Source of the DNA: Rhynchopus sp. YZ270_cl-10
Lineage: Eukaryota > Euglenozoa > Diplonemea > Diplonemida > Diplonemidae
DNA length: 64,000 nucleotides
Reading direction: 5' to 3'
Assembly: GCA_964035575.1 (NCBI GenBank)
Contig: OZ037926.1
Location: forward strand, 868,001-932,000
Below the pieces are notes generated by a model. It did no database searches and had not been told where the DNA came from. It saw nothing but the letters and a program-made list of their open reading frames with translations. Numbering within the stretch: position 1 is the first letter of the stretch; each line of letters begins with the position of its first letter. A program made the translations under genes and the position numbers. Positions 1 to 8,949 of the stretch are shown piece after piece.

Positions 1-267
1 GACAAAAAAAAAATTTCGTTTGCTTTGACAAAAAGTAATAATAGAAAAGTTTGGTTCCATGATCCTGAGGCCCTCTGTGCTGTAAACCTTTCCTCCGATG
101 AACACTGCTATTACGCTTGCGCAAAGGGGGGTCGTGTAGACGGAGAAGGTTTGTACTCAGGCGGCGGGTGTGTGGGAGTAACAGGCAAATACCGGGTCGA
201 TGAAATCGAGCGTGTTTCTGTGAGGGGAGGTTTATTTGGGGGAAAAAAAATTGAAGCGGAATTTTAA
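1..267 (+). CDS. Possible 3' part of a + strand gene entering from the left edge
   Basis: The + frame from base 1 to the TAA at 265-267 is open for 89 codons with no clear ATG, so if real it is partial at the 5' side. The middle has a protein-like composition (VWFHDPEALCAVNL, then Gly- and Cys-containing stretches, then KYRVDEIERVS). A GTGAGG donor-like site follows the ERVS codons near 221, and an acceptor-like TATTTTTCAG ends at 284. I recognise no domain. The same GC-rich patch is also open on the minus strand, where it could be the last exon of the coiled-coil gene at 631-2299 (alternative acceptor CTCCCCTCACAG, exon 217 down to 111). All secure genes here are on the minus strand, so this + call is uncertain. 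Confidence 0.3.
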   Translation, partial: DKKKISFALTKSNNRKVWFHDPEALCAVNLSSDEHCYYACAKGGRVDGEGLYSGGGCVGVTGKYRVDEIERVSVRGGLFGGKKIEAEF

Positions 268-303
268 TTTCTGGTATTTTTCAGGTACTATGTGTGTCAC
301 CTT

Positions 304-630
304 CTGTGAAGGGAGAGAGAGGGTTTATTTTCGTTAGTTTCGTTAAACCAGCACAAAAAAAATTAGATAATGGTGGCCGACGACCCCAAAATAGCAGAAA
401 ATAGCACCTCCCTTCAGCCACACCAGATAAGGTTTTTGTATGCCAAACGTCACCCGAAGGCTATTCATGCAGTAAGACAGGATCTACTAGGACTTTTTCA
501 TCGATATTTTTTTCTTTGGAAATATCTGAACCTTTTCTACCAAATACTTAAATGGACGACAAAAAACTCCAGGCTATTAAACCACGAAAGCGGCGGCTAA
601 AAGGTCAAACATATAATGCACATGACATAC
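304..630 (-). other. Predicted intron at the 3' end of the coiled-coil gene
   Basis: Reading the minus strand, the reading frame of the 631-2299 gene meets GTATGT at 630 (after codons for DDTPT). This is the same donor seen in the 10 kb gene and in transportin. Beyond it the frame reaches a stop within eight codons. The best acceptor is the pyrimidine run ending CCCTTCACAG at 304, with an ACTAAC branch-type sequence about 30 nt before it. The last exon would then be 303 down to 281, coding KGDTHST and a stop. An alternative acceptor at 218 would give an exon 217-111 coding a Ser/Thr/Pro-rich tail ending FAQA. The intron carries a 55-bp inverted-repeat element at 371-425. Confidence 0.55.
371..425. 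mobile_element. Miniature inverted-repeat element, copy 1 (55 bp)
   Basis: The element starts TGGTGGCCGACGACCCC and ends TTCAGCCACACCA. It is flanked by a perfect 5-bp duplication, GATAA, at 366-370 and 426-430. The interior (CGACCCCAAAATAGCA, then ATAGCACC) is shared with the copy at 18089-18147. The left inverted repeat is slightly degenerate compared with copy 2. It lies inside the predicted intron 304-630. It has no coding capacity, so it would need a transposase supplied elsewhere. Confidence 0.8.
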
Positions 631-2299
631 TCGTCGGGGTATCATCTGAGAGTCTGTAGTCCGGCGAGAGGGATGTGATCTTCTCTATCTTTGGCGAGGT
701 GAGCTGGATGCCGAGGTTTGCGATCCTTTGCCCCATGCGCTGCGAGAGGGCTTGGAACTCGTGGTCTATGGGCGCCTCTGTGAAGACGAGGGGTTTGACT
801 GGAGAGGGCGACTGCATGGTGTCGGCCCACCAGCTCTTGCCGGGGGGGTCGCGGTCGGTGGCGTTGCTGAGGAGGCTGCGTGCGTCGCTGGCGGCGGAGT
901 TGGGTGAGAGCATGATGTCTATGGTGGCGGGTGGCATGGGGCTTTCCTTAGGAGGGAGGGCTGCACGCGCCAGCATGGCGGGTGTGGACGGCACAGACTG
1001 CACAGACTGCATGTGCTGTGTCGCACCACGCAGCTCAGCATTTTCCCTCTCCAACCCCTCACACCTCCCCCGCAAAGCATTCATATTATCCCGATACTCA
1101 GAAAACGCCTGAAAATACGTCTCAACCCGCTTCTTATTGGTCTCCTTAAAGCTGTTCAGCTCGTCCCTCTCCGCCTTGACCTCTTTGACCTGCTCCATGA
1201 GCTGCATCAGACGTGTTTGGTGCACGCGCTCCTTCTCCTTCTCGGTCCGTTTGAAGCCCTCCATCTGCTCGGTTAGAAGGCGGATCCGTTCGCCCAGCTC
1301 CTCGCGGCTGTGCAGCACCTTCTCGAGGAGGACGGAGGCGGCGGTGGGGCCTTGCTGCTGTCTTGTGGTGTCGTTCGCCACCACCTCCAGCAGCGCCTCG
1401 ATGGACATCGTGGTTTCGCCTGTCTGTGGGCACACCTGCATCACATCCTGCAGGGCAGCTTCCAGCTCGTCACGTCTCGCTTCAGGGGACTGCACCGCCC
1501 TCAGACCAGGCGGCGAGTTGTCACCATACCCGTCTTCAATGGACTGACACCGTGCAGGGTTGTTCGTTTGTGCTGTCTGCAGTACATCGCCAGACGCAGA
1601 CTCAAACACCCCTGCCAGCGCCTGCACCTCCCCAGAGAGCACAAAGGCGGCCGGTGTGTTCTGCTTAGTGGGCGGCAGGTTGGTGTGCAGATGCTGCGCC
1701 AAATGGACGAGACGCTGTGCTAGGGTGAGCTGCAGATGCGACAGTGCCGCGGTCGACTCGATCTGGGTACGCATATGTCTGAGGGCAAGCGCCACGGCCT
1801 CGTCCTCCTCTAGCGCACGCTCCTTCGTCTCTGTGCGCCACTGCTTCAAATCTGTCCACAGGCTGTGCACGAGCTCGGTGTGTGTCTCCAAATCTTTTGC
1901 AACAACGTCTCTGTCGAAGTCGCCACTCACCCTCGTGTTGTGGACGTACGCATTGCCGGGCTCGTTGTCTGTCTGTGTAGCGGCTGTTAAGGGCTGCAGC
2001 GTCTCGCGGACGAAGTCTTCTGAGAAAGTGTCGCCACGAAAGCTCTCCAGTGCATAGGATTTGCGCGAGCCAGCAAGCTCCAGCTGGGGCTCTGTGCGTG
2101 TCGCCCTCAAGGTGCGGGCGTCGTTCGGAGAGATGGGGGAGCTCGGTGTGGCGCGTGAGTGTGGGGATGGTGTCGGCGACGGCTGCTTCGCACGGAAGCG
2201 CCCGTCCTCAGTGCTGTTCGAGATGGACCCGAGGATAAGCCGTGTGCTCTCATCCGGATTGAGCACACGCAATTCACGCAGTACAGCGCCTTCTGGCAT
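631..2299 (-). CDS. Coiled-coil protein, function unknown (main exon)
   Basis: About 556 codons from the ATG at 2299 (MPEGAVLRELRV) to a GTATGT donor at 630. The N-terminal third is Ser/Pro/Thr-rich. Residues near 130-230 are helical. A long heptad-like segment runs at about 320-430 (LLEKVLHSREELGERIRLL, then runs of KE/ER and a final GLERENAELRG), and the tail is Ser/Pro-rich. This order suggests a cytoskeletal or centrosomal scaffold, but I recognise no family. An in-frame GTG lies two codons upstream of the ATG. Further up are a TGA and a three-codon upstream ORF (ATG at 2317). The sequence CAGGTGAGT at 2304-2312 is a perfect donor consensus just before the ATG, and a GGTACACAG acceptor-like site lies before it, so an unmapped 5'UTR exon is possible. 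The 5' neighbour is XPD, same strand, about 200 bp away. Confidence 0.75.
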
Positions 2300-2501
2300 C
2301 TTCACTCACCTGAACATCAGCTGTGTACCGGGGGTTTGTGTCTGCTTTGCTATGGTAAGGAATATAGTGGGAGATTGGACAATATGCTAAAAAAATCAAA
2401 AGACTCTGTTTTTTGCGATCACCTCAAAGTTACTTTTTTGTAAAAACCTATACACCACATCCAAGACGTGGTTATTTCCCCCCCACATTCTTCCCCCTTC
2501 T

Positions 2502-4901
2502 TTACCCAACCTTTCTCTTCTTCTTTGGACGGTTTGTACCCAACGCCTCAAGAACGTCGCTGTGGGAGAGCAGGGAACGGCCCATTTCTGCCGCAAGGTC
2601 AGTGGGTTGTGCCATAGTGGTGAGCCATTTGCGGGCAAGGTTCACTGCAACGTCTGCAGAGAGGTCGAGGTGCTGTGGACGGTCTAGGCCTGCTTCACGG
2701 ATCCATGTGGGGAGACATTCTACACGGCTGCTGTGGAGGTATCGCTTGTCGGCCAGGACCATGAGGCCGTAGTCCTTTTTGTTCCTGAGGACACGTCCTA
2801 AACACTGTGATGTCTGCCGCATTGCGTCGAATGTGCGATATTTGTCCATTTTGATGTCTTTGAATTCCTCAAGCCAGCTCAAACGTGCCTCCAAAGCTTG
2901 GTCGTCAGGTGGTAGGTAGGGCACCCCAAACACCACCACCGCACGCCCATAGTGCCCATCAAAGTCAACCCCCTCCGCCACCTTCCCCCTCGCAATGCTC
3001 ATGAACAACCCGCCCCGCCCAATGTCGCAGCTCCTGCGGTAGTTCGCCATCGCCGTCTCTGTCTCGGAGATGCTCTTTGTCTCGACAAAGACAAGCTTCT
3101 CGCGGGTCAGCTCCGCAAGAATCCCGGTACTCTCCCAGGTGCTGACGACCTCCTCCATGTAGCGGTACGACGTGAAGAAGCAGACAATCCCGTCGGGCAC
3201 GACCTGGCATAGCTCGAGAAGGAAGTTTCCGTAGTTCTTCACAACGTCGCTGTTCTCGCTGGACACCCTGGTGCGGTAGGACGTCGACAGCGCGACGCTT
3301 GACTCACTATGCGAAGACAACGCCTGCTGGTTGGACCCACGCGACACGATGAGCGGGTATGCACAGTGCCGCACGAATGTCATATTCAACGACGTTGACA
3401 CACGAGGAGTGAACCCAAGCATGTTTGAGTACATATCCAAAGGAGACAACGTGCCTGACGTGAGCAGCACGTTGCGGTACTTCTCAAAGACATGCCGCAT
3501 TGCGATCGACGCATCGCAACAGACCAGCGAGTAGGCGGAGTCCCAATGGCTGTTCGATGCAGTTGCCTCTTCGGGTTCGCTTACAATCTTAAACCCTTCC
3601 TCTGCCCTGGTCGCCATTGTGGTCAAGAGCAGCACCATCAGCTGCAGCTCACGGAACTTCTCCGTCGCCTCTCGCAAAGTGCGCAACAGCATCCGAAGCC
3701 GGTCCTGTGTAAATGAGAGCTGCTTCTCCGACACCATGACATGCTCGCGTATGTTCTTTAACGCGTCTTTTGGACTGCACACCTCCACCCGAGACGTTTT
3801 TTGTGCAAACCGCTCTTCAAAATAGTCGCACAACCGACGTAACATTCCAGAAAAGTGCTCCGCCTTTCTCATATTCCCTGGGACCGGCTCCTTCACCACA
3901 TCCCCGGTCTGCTCCCCAAGCAACGCCGTGTACTCTGACTCCAACCTCCCCGCATCTGTCTGCCTAGCTGTCTTGATCACCCTCTGTAAAGACTTAGCCT
4001 GCTCCTTCGCACGCCTCGTGGACCCTTTGGTAATCGTAAAGCTTAACGACTCCATGCAGATATTATCTATGTTATGCGCCTCATCGAATACTACTACTGA
4101 ATTCGATTTGAACGACGCGGTGATGTGCTCCGCCACCTTTGCGTCAATGATGTATGGATACGACAGCACAACCACATCTGCGTACTCTAGCGCCCACCGC
4201 GCCAACCAATACGGACAGTGCGAAGTGTCCTTTCCATACTCCATCAACGAATCCAAGGTGTAAATCCCCTTTGGGAGTGGCTTGGCTGGCGCATCATCAG
4301 CAAGCGCTGTGTCATACTGTTTGCATCGAGGCCCGGTGTCTTCGATGTCCGGAAGCGGGGCGCCTGGAGAGGCTGGGTTTACATCGGTATCCGGATCGGT
4401 CAGGAAGTTTTCATATGCAGCTGTGCGTGCGAAGCACGCTGCGTCGACTTCGTTGGAGTTGGGGTGTCTTGCTACCTCGGGGTTGATGCACAGTGTTTTG
4501 CGTGCTGCGAGACCTACCCCCAGGATGGGGCTTTCCATCTCTGTGGCGTCTTCATCGAGACGGACGTGGCCTCGCTCCTGCGAGGAGGATGAGGAGGATG
4601 AGGAGGCCTTATGATGCATGATGTACGCAACCAGCCGTTTCAACTCCTGCAACACCTTCTCCAGCTCGTTCGTGGTGCGGGTGCAATAAATGATGTTCCC
4701 CACATCCCCCTTATGCTTCATCTTCCACGAAACCAAAATCGACAAAATCGAAATAGTCTTCCCCGTACCACAAGGCATTTCAATCAGGCCATGGCCAACG
4801 TCGTTTAAAAGCTTCTGCGTCTCCTGCATGAATCGCAGCTGTTCGGGGTAGACGGTTTCATAAGGGAAGTACACATCGATGTCACCAAGCGGGATTTTCA
4901 T
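2502..4901 (-). CDS. XPD: TFIIH/nucleotide-excision-repair DNA helicase XPD (Rad3/ERCC2)
   Basis: 799 residues, close to the roughly 760 usual for XPD. XPD is the 5'-3' superfamily 2 helicase of TFIIH, needed for transcription-coupled and global excision repair. Visible landmarks in order: a YPEQ motif (18-21); Walker A MPCGTGKT (42-49); four cysteines spaced as the iron-sulphur cluster ligands (C138, C156, C193, C229); DEAH (273-276); TSGTLSPLDMY; ARGKVAEGVDF; and motif VI QCLGRVLRNKKDYG. An eight-serine run at 100-107 lies before the first cluster Cys. The last residues contain PKKKRKV, identical to the classic SV40 monopartite nuclear localisation signal. The frame is intact throughout with no intron. 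The ATG is preceded by a long pyrimidine tract and CCTAG, ending 6 nt before the ATG. A conserved upstream element lies at 5023-5108. Confidence 0.97.
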   Translation of the reverse strand: MKIPLGDIDVYFPYETVYPEQLRFMQETQKLLNDVGHGLIEMPCGTGKTISILSILVSWKMKHKGDVGNIIYCTRTTNELEKVLQELKRLVAYIMHHKASSSSSSSSQERGHVRLDEDATEMESPILGVGLAARKTLCINPEVARHPNSNEVDAACFARTAAYENFLTDPDTDVNPASPGAPLPDIEDTGPRCKQYDTALADDAPAKPLPKGIYTLDSLMEYGKDTSHCPYWLARWALEYADVVVLSYPYIIDAKVAEHITASFKSNSVVVFDEAHNIDNICMESLSFTITKGSTRRAKEQAKSLQRVIKTARQTDAGRLESEYTALLGEQTGDVVKEPVPGNMRKAEHFSGMLRRLCDYFEERFAQKTSRVEVCSPKDALKNIREHVMVSEKQLSFTQDRLRMLLRTLREATEKFRELQLMVLLLTTMATRAEEGFKIVSEPEEATASNSHWDSAYSLVCCDASIAMRHVFEKYRNVLLTSGTLSPLDMYSNMLGFTPRVSTSLNMTFVRHCAYPLIVSRGSNQQALSSHSESSVALSTSYRTRVSSENSDVVKNYGNFLLELCQVVPDGIVCFFTSYRYMEEVVSTWESTGILAELTREKLVFVETKSISETETAMANYRRSCDIGRGGLFMSIARGKVAEGVDFDGHYGRAVVVFGVPYLPPDDQALEARLSWLEEFKDIKMDKYRTFDAMRQTSQCLGRVLRNKKDYGLMVLADKRYLHSSRVECLPTWIREAGLDRPQHLDLSADVAVNLARKWLTTMAQPTDLAAEMGRSLLSHSDVLEALGTNRPKKKRKVG

Positions 4902-5022
4902 TGTTAGCTAGGAAAGGATACAAAGAAAAAGAGAAAGGGGGGTAAAAGGGGAGGAAGGACTCCCTTGTGGTGGGCTTCCTGGAAGGGTAGTGAGGTTTGG
5001 TGGTAGGGGGTAGGAAAGAAAG

Positions 5023-5108
5023 TTGACTTGAAATACAAAGCCCTCTCGTGAACAGCGTACCTTGGTAAAATGACCAGCTGTACCGGGGGGGGTGGACACC
5101 CAGCCATG
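5023..5108 (-). promoter_or_regulatory. Conserved upstream element, full-length example
   Basis: On the minus strand this reads GGGTGTCCACCCC, GGTACAGCTGGTCATTTTAC, CAAGGTACGCTG, then the core TTCACGAGAGGGCTTTGTAT followed by TTCAAGTCAAC. Related copies occur at 6063-6128, 6133-6176, 11446-11483, 12955-12993, 13068-13140, 15875-15948 and 17095-17129, all in the same orientation. This one lies 122-207 bp upstream of the XPD ATG. It could be a promoter/leader element, a short interspersed repeat or a spliced-leader relic. The sequence alone does not decide. Confidence 0.6.
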
Positions 5109-5165
5109 TAGTCTTACATCCATTTCGTGGTTTTACATCTAATATGTGCTGCTCCCGTTTTGCAG

Positions 5166-5273
5166 CATCAGCAGGGGTTCCACAAGTTTGTTAGGGACGA
5201 AGTCATTTACCCAATCGGAGAAAGGTTAGTGTATACTAACGTCTTTAAGAACGCAGGTGACAAAGGGGTGTAG
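5166..5273 (+). other. Orphan exon-like fragment, + strand
   Basis: A good acceptor (CTGCTCCCGTTTTGCAG) ends at 5165. It is followed by 35 open codons and a TAG, coding HQQGFHKFVRDEVIYPIGER and then LVYTNVFKNAGDKGV. The composition is protein-like, but there is no upstream + strand exon because XPD occupies the other strand. It may be a relic exon or chance. A TACTAAC-like string (GTATACTAACG) lies inside it, so a very short intron could also be drawn here. Confidence 0.2.
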
Positions 5274-6062
5274 TTGAGGGATGAGAAAGAAAAATGATGG
5301 TGTTTTGTTTTGGCAGAAGAGGGTTTTTTTTTTGTGTCTTGATAATAATAAAAAAGAGTCTTGAGTCCAGCAGCGTTCTGGAAAGTGCAAAGCAGCAAAA
5401 AAAAGCCCATAAAATGAATTTAATATACTTTCAAATCAAAAGCAGAGAAAGTACAAGGATGTTATATGCAGATATATCCCATGAAAGTAAAAAAAAATGT
5501 CCATAAACTTGGGGGAAGTCAGATTGGGCATGGGTAGAGGAGGTGGGCAAGAAAAAAAATACTTCTGGATTGCAGTCAGAACTTCGTTTGCAGGTATTTA
5601 TAAAAAAAGGGGGGAAGTGATCCAGCTCCAGTTATCATCAATTACGAGATACACAAAAGGGGGCAAAGAAAACTTTTAAACAGTGTTTTCATCATATGCA
5701 ATCAATACATTGATAGTATATGGTGAGGGATCAACAAAAATGTTCCCATCTAAACATAAATGCGCCTCTCGTGCAACACACGTCATTGAAAACCATCAAA
5801 GTCATACAAAAAATGGATTAAAAAAGGTGCGAGACGCTGTAGTAAAAGGGGAAATGGTTGGTTCTCTCTGTGCTCTGGCGTTATGTTTGTGTAAAAATAG
5901 GGGGGGGATGTGCTGGAAAAGACTCAAAAATAAAATCTACTTGTGTTGAGAATCAACACATCGGGCTTGAATGACAGTGGGGCGAGGGTGAGGGAGGGAA
6001 ACAAGCTCGGAATCACGTTGCAGAGAATGTCATAACAAAAATCAGCAAAAAAAATAGAAAAG

Positions 6063-6306
6063 TTGACTTGAAAATACAAAGCCTTCTCGTTGACAGTGTA
6101 CCTTGATACAATGACCGGCTGTACCGGATAATGTGACTTGAGATACAAAAATCCCACTCGTGAAACAATGTACCTAAAGAAAGCAAAAAAAGAGAGAAGA
6201 CTTGCTATGAACCTAATCCTTCTCGCGATTAATATTTCTTTTTCTCTTTTTTTTTTTTGAAAACTTGGTTGTAGTGTAGACACCCGAGCATGACCTCCAC
6301 TATTCA
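6063..6306 (-). repeat. Cluster of four conserved upstream-type elements
   Basis: Two clear copies of the element family (6063-6128 and 6133-6176) contain GGTACACTGTCAACGAGAAG and GGTACATTGTTTCACGAG on the minus strand. A diverged copy is at 6199-6236 (ATCGCGAGAAGGATTAGGTT). A distal-arm match at 6259-6306 (CATGCTCGGGTGTCTACACT) is shared with 23406-23450. I see no gene immediately downstream on the minus strand, so these copies are not tied to a recognisable coding region. The wider stretch 5274-6062 holds only AT-rich, low-complexity sequence. Confidence 0.5.
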
Positions 6307-6377
6307 TATCTTTTTTTTTTTCTTCAGAGACTGGCACCTCAATCAGGGTAGTAGCTTGAAAGGTGCACTTTTCAAAT

Positions 6378-6965
6378 GTTGCTGGTTTGCTGGTTTAGAA
6401 AAATTTTTCCCAGGTTGAAAGCGGTCGCGCGCTTCGCGCGCGCCTCCCTGCCAACCGCAGAGTGGAGAGGCAAAGGGTAAATTTTGCGAGACAACAAAGA
6501 AAATGTAATATAATCCTGTGTTAACAGAGCTTGGTCTTGCACCTTACGTTCCACTAACCGTACAAAGCCAATACGTCTTCCAGAAGCTGTTACAACGGTG
6601 GGTCATTTTGAAAAAATGGTCAACTTTTTGCAGCTTTGGTCAAGTTGCATTTGTGGCTGCAAAATGCAAGGGGGTTCCCTACGACATTGGAAACTCTATT
6701 TTTTGCGGAGCAAAAAAATAATATAAAGTGGCGCCGCAGGCGAAAAAAATTAGGTATAGTGCAAAATATGCAGCTTTTTACACCACAGAGTCACTCAATG
6801 AACCCTTTTTAGGGGTTCGCTTACGTGTGAGGCTTTCTCTTCTGTGAGTAAGAAAGTGGTGCGGGGGCGACGAATAACTGAATCCCGAATCCCACATTTT
6901 TTTTTTTTATTTTTCCCCAAACCAGTAAACCAGCTTGTTCTGGTTTTGAAACCAGCAAAAGTACC
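6378..6965. mobile_element. Probable inverted-repeat element with CTGGTTT ends
   Basis: The left end has TTGCTGGTTTGCTGGTTTAG. The right end has the inverse in two pieces (AAACCAGTAAACCAGC and GAAACCAGCAAAAG). Inside are a CGCGCGCTTCGCGCGCG hairpin (about 6425-6442) and a module at about 6627-6740 with TTTTTGCAGCTTTGGTC, TTGCGGAGCAAAAAA and GGCGCCGCAGGC, which recurs at 8050-8400. No coding capacity or clear target duplication was found. The boundaries are approximate. Confidence 0.35.
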
Positions 6966-7021
6966 CAAGCTATTTCCCTGACCTCAATGGATGCAGGTGC
7001 AAATAATAAAAGAAAGGTTTA

Positions 7022-7256
7022 GAAGATGAGCCCAAGCCTTGCATAGTTACCTTTAAAAATGAATAGTAAAAAGCGACGATAGGTTTGTCTACGTTCGTAG
7101 AAGATAAACAAACCTCGGTGTATGTAAGGTGTTGTTCAAGAGAAAAAAAAAGAGTAGTGAAAACGTACTAAAAACGCATCTCAGTCGAGCAATCAATGCA
7201 GGAAAAAAAAGGGGGGGTTTGTCAGATGAACCTAAGCCTCTCGTGATTAGTCACCT
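7022..7256 (-). repeat. Diverged upstream-type elements (second subfamily)
   Basis: At 7221-7256 the minus strand reads AAGGTGACTAATCACGAGAG then GCTTAGGTTCATCTG. At 7022-7054 it reads AAAGGTAACTATGCAAGGC then TTGGGCTCATCTTC. Both keep the AAGGT...CACGAGAGG-CTT framework of the main family but end in TTCATCT rather than TTTCAAGTC. Similar copies lie at 23880-23902 and 30507-30540. The rest of 7260-7740 is AT-rich with homopolymer runs, and I see no gene. Confidence 0.35.
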
Positions 7257-7744
7257 TGATTAATAAAAAGGTTCCTCGTGAGACAAGAGACATAACAAGA
7301 AAGAACATTTCTCAAAAAAAAAAGGGGGGAAGAACCCAAACACGAGATGAAATTCTCGCGCTTAAAAACAGATCTACCTTTTGAATATATTTTACTAGTA
7401 TTTCGTCATTCTTTTTTTTTTCTCTCCTTCACCCCAAAAGACCCCATGAATTTCAAGAAGCAAAAAAAAAAAAAGGGTTGAAAGATGACTATGCTTCACT
7501 GTGCAGACACATCTTCTGATATTCACGAACCTCTTGTAATCTACAAATCACTATTACCAAAAAAGACAGTTTGATTTTTTAACCACAACACCACCCAAAA
7601 GGCTAGGACCCATTAGAGACCTTTTGTCCTGCTTTCATTTTACTTATTTTTTTTTGACTTTTTTGTTGTCAATTCTCCCTCCATCCCCACTATTGATCAC
7701 TTATTTTTGCTTTTTTTTTTTGAATAATTTTGAATAATTGATAG

Positions 7745-8665
7745 CGTGGAGACCAGGGTTGTTCCTTGTTCTCGGGAAAAACAGCAAAATTCTGGATTTA
7801 TGTTCCCGTTTTTTTCCTTTTTTTGGGTGGGGTTTTTTGCCCTTTTTCGGGCTTTCCGAGCTCTACCCTCACTGTAGTGGGGTCATTTCGAGAAAATGGA
7901 CAAGTTCTTGATTGATACAAATTTTGGTTACGACCACTAGTGAGTTGCTCACAATGCTAAATGAGTGTCAGAACTGTGATTCTGGGCCCACTTTAACCGC
8001 CCTTCGAAATTCAAAAAGGGGTCCCAAACCCGGGCGCGCTACACTCGCGCGGAACTTTTTGCAGCTTTGGTCTAGTTGCATTTTTGGCTGCAAAATGCAA
8101 GGGGACCCCCAAAGACGTTGGGAATATTATTTGGATGGGGCAGTGATTTTGTACCTGTATACACGCTCCCTCGCGGTAACCGCGTGCATGCCAATGAAGT
8201 GCTCTCTGGGGTTCGATAACCCGTGGAACCAGTGCTTCCGCCGATGAACGGTGAGGCGTTGCACTTCTCTTTTTGCGGAGCAAAAAATAATATAAATGGC
8301 GCCGCAGGCAAAAAATTTTGAGTACAGTGTAAAAATCTAGCTTCCAACGAACCCTTTTTTGCAGAGCAAAAAATGAAAAATGGCGCCGCAGGCAAAAAAA
8401 AATTGGGGGTACAGCCCTGACGGTGCAGGATTTTGTTGTCAATTTTTTTTTTCTTGCCCCCTGAAAACTCTTGCTTTTGAGAGTTTCGACCATTTCACCA
8501 CACTGGTGGTGTGTCACCTACAGTGAAACCCACTAGAAACCACAAGAAAGCCCCCCAAGGAAAAAAAGGAAAAAAAAAAAGGAAAAAAAAACTAAAATCC
8601 AGAATTTCATGTTCTCGGTCCCACTTAGGAACTTCCCTGGTGGAGACACCTCGCTTTTTTTTTTT
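7745..8665. mobile_element. Inverted-repeat element of about 0.9 kb, non-coding
   Basis: The left end (GTGGAGACCAGGGTTGTTCC, TTGTTCTCGG, AAAATTCTGGATTT) is matched in inverse by the right end (CCAGAATTTCATGTTCTCGG, GGAACTTCCCTGGTGGAGAC). Similarity continues inwards for roughly 150 bp to CACTGTAG in both arms. The interior carries the TTTTTGCAGCTTTGGTC / GCGGAGCAAAAAATAATATA / GGCGCCGCAGGC module also present at 6627-6740, here split by about 160 bp, plus a third partial copy at about 8345-8392. CAAGAACTTGTCCATTT plus GACCCCACTACAG (inverse of 7867-7912) also occurs inside the element at 25471-26904. No transposase is visible. Confidence 0.45.
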
Positions 8666-8692
8666 TTTTTCGTGTGAACTCGACGCAGCCAT

Positions 8693-8782
8693 TCCTCTCC
8701 CTATCTCTCGTGGATACCGCTACTACGTCCTGCTCCCCGCCTCCACTCGTAAGGTCACGAAGATCATTGGATACCCAGGCTA
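8693..8782 (+). other. Orphan exon-like fragment, + strand
   Basis: After a T15 run and an acceptor-like GACGCAG there are 29 codons with a coding-like third-position pattern (many TAC, GTC, AAG), reading PLPISRGYRYYVLLPAST then RKVTKIIGYPG and TAG. It lies just outside the inverted-repeat element that ends near 8665. No upstream exon can be assigned and I recognise no family. Confidence 0.2.
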
Positions 8783-8949
8783 GCTAGGCGAGATAGGCTT
8801 GGGCCAGGCTTTATCCCTGCATCAGAGTGGTCAAGGCTGCTAGTGGAGAGCACAGGACCGTATTCCGTAACACAGGTGCTTTTTTTCCTTCAGTACTACC
8901 ACCCCCACCCCGCTTTCCCACCCCCCCCTTCCCCCTTTCCATGTCCTCT

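Noticed and set aside
5924-6337. Minus frame of 137 codons across the element cluster
   Set aside because: It merely translates the upstream elements and homopolymer runs; the recurring peptide-like pattern (ALYFQ/ALYFK) comes from the DNA repeat, not from a protein family.
8497-8514. CACCACACTGGTGGTGTG as another end of the mini-element
   Set aside because: It resembles the element's terminal repeat, but the interior motif and target duplication are missing.
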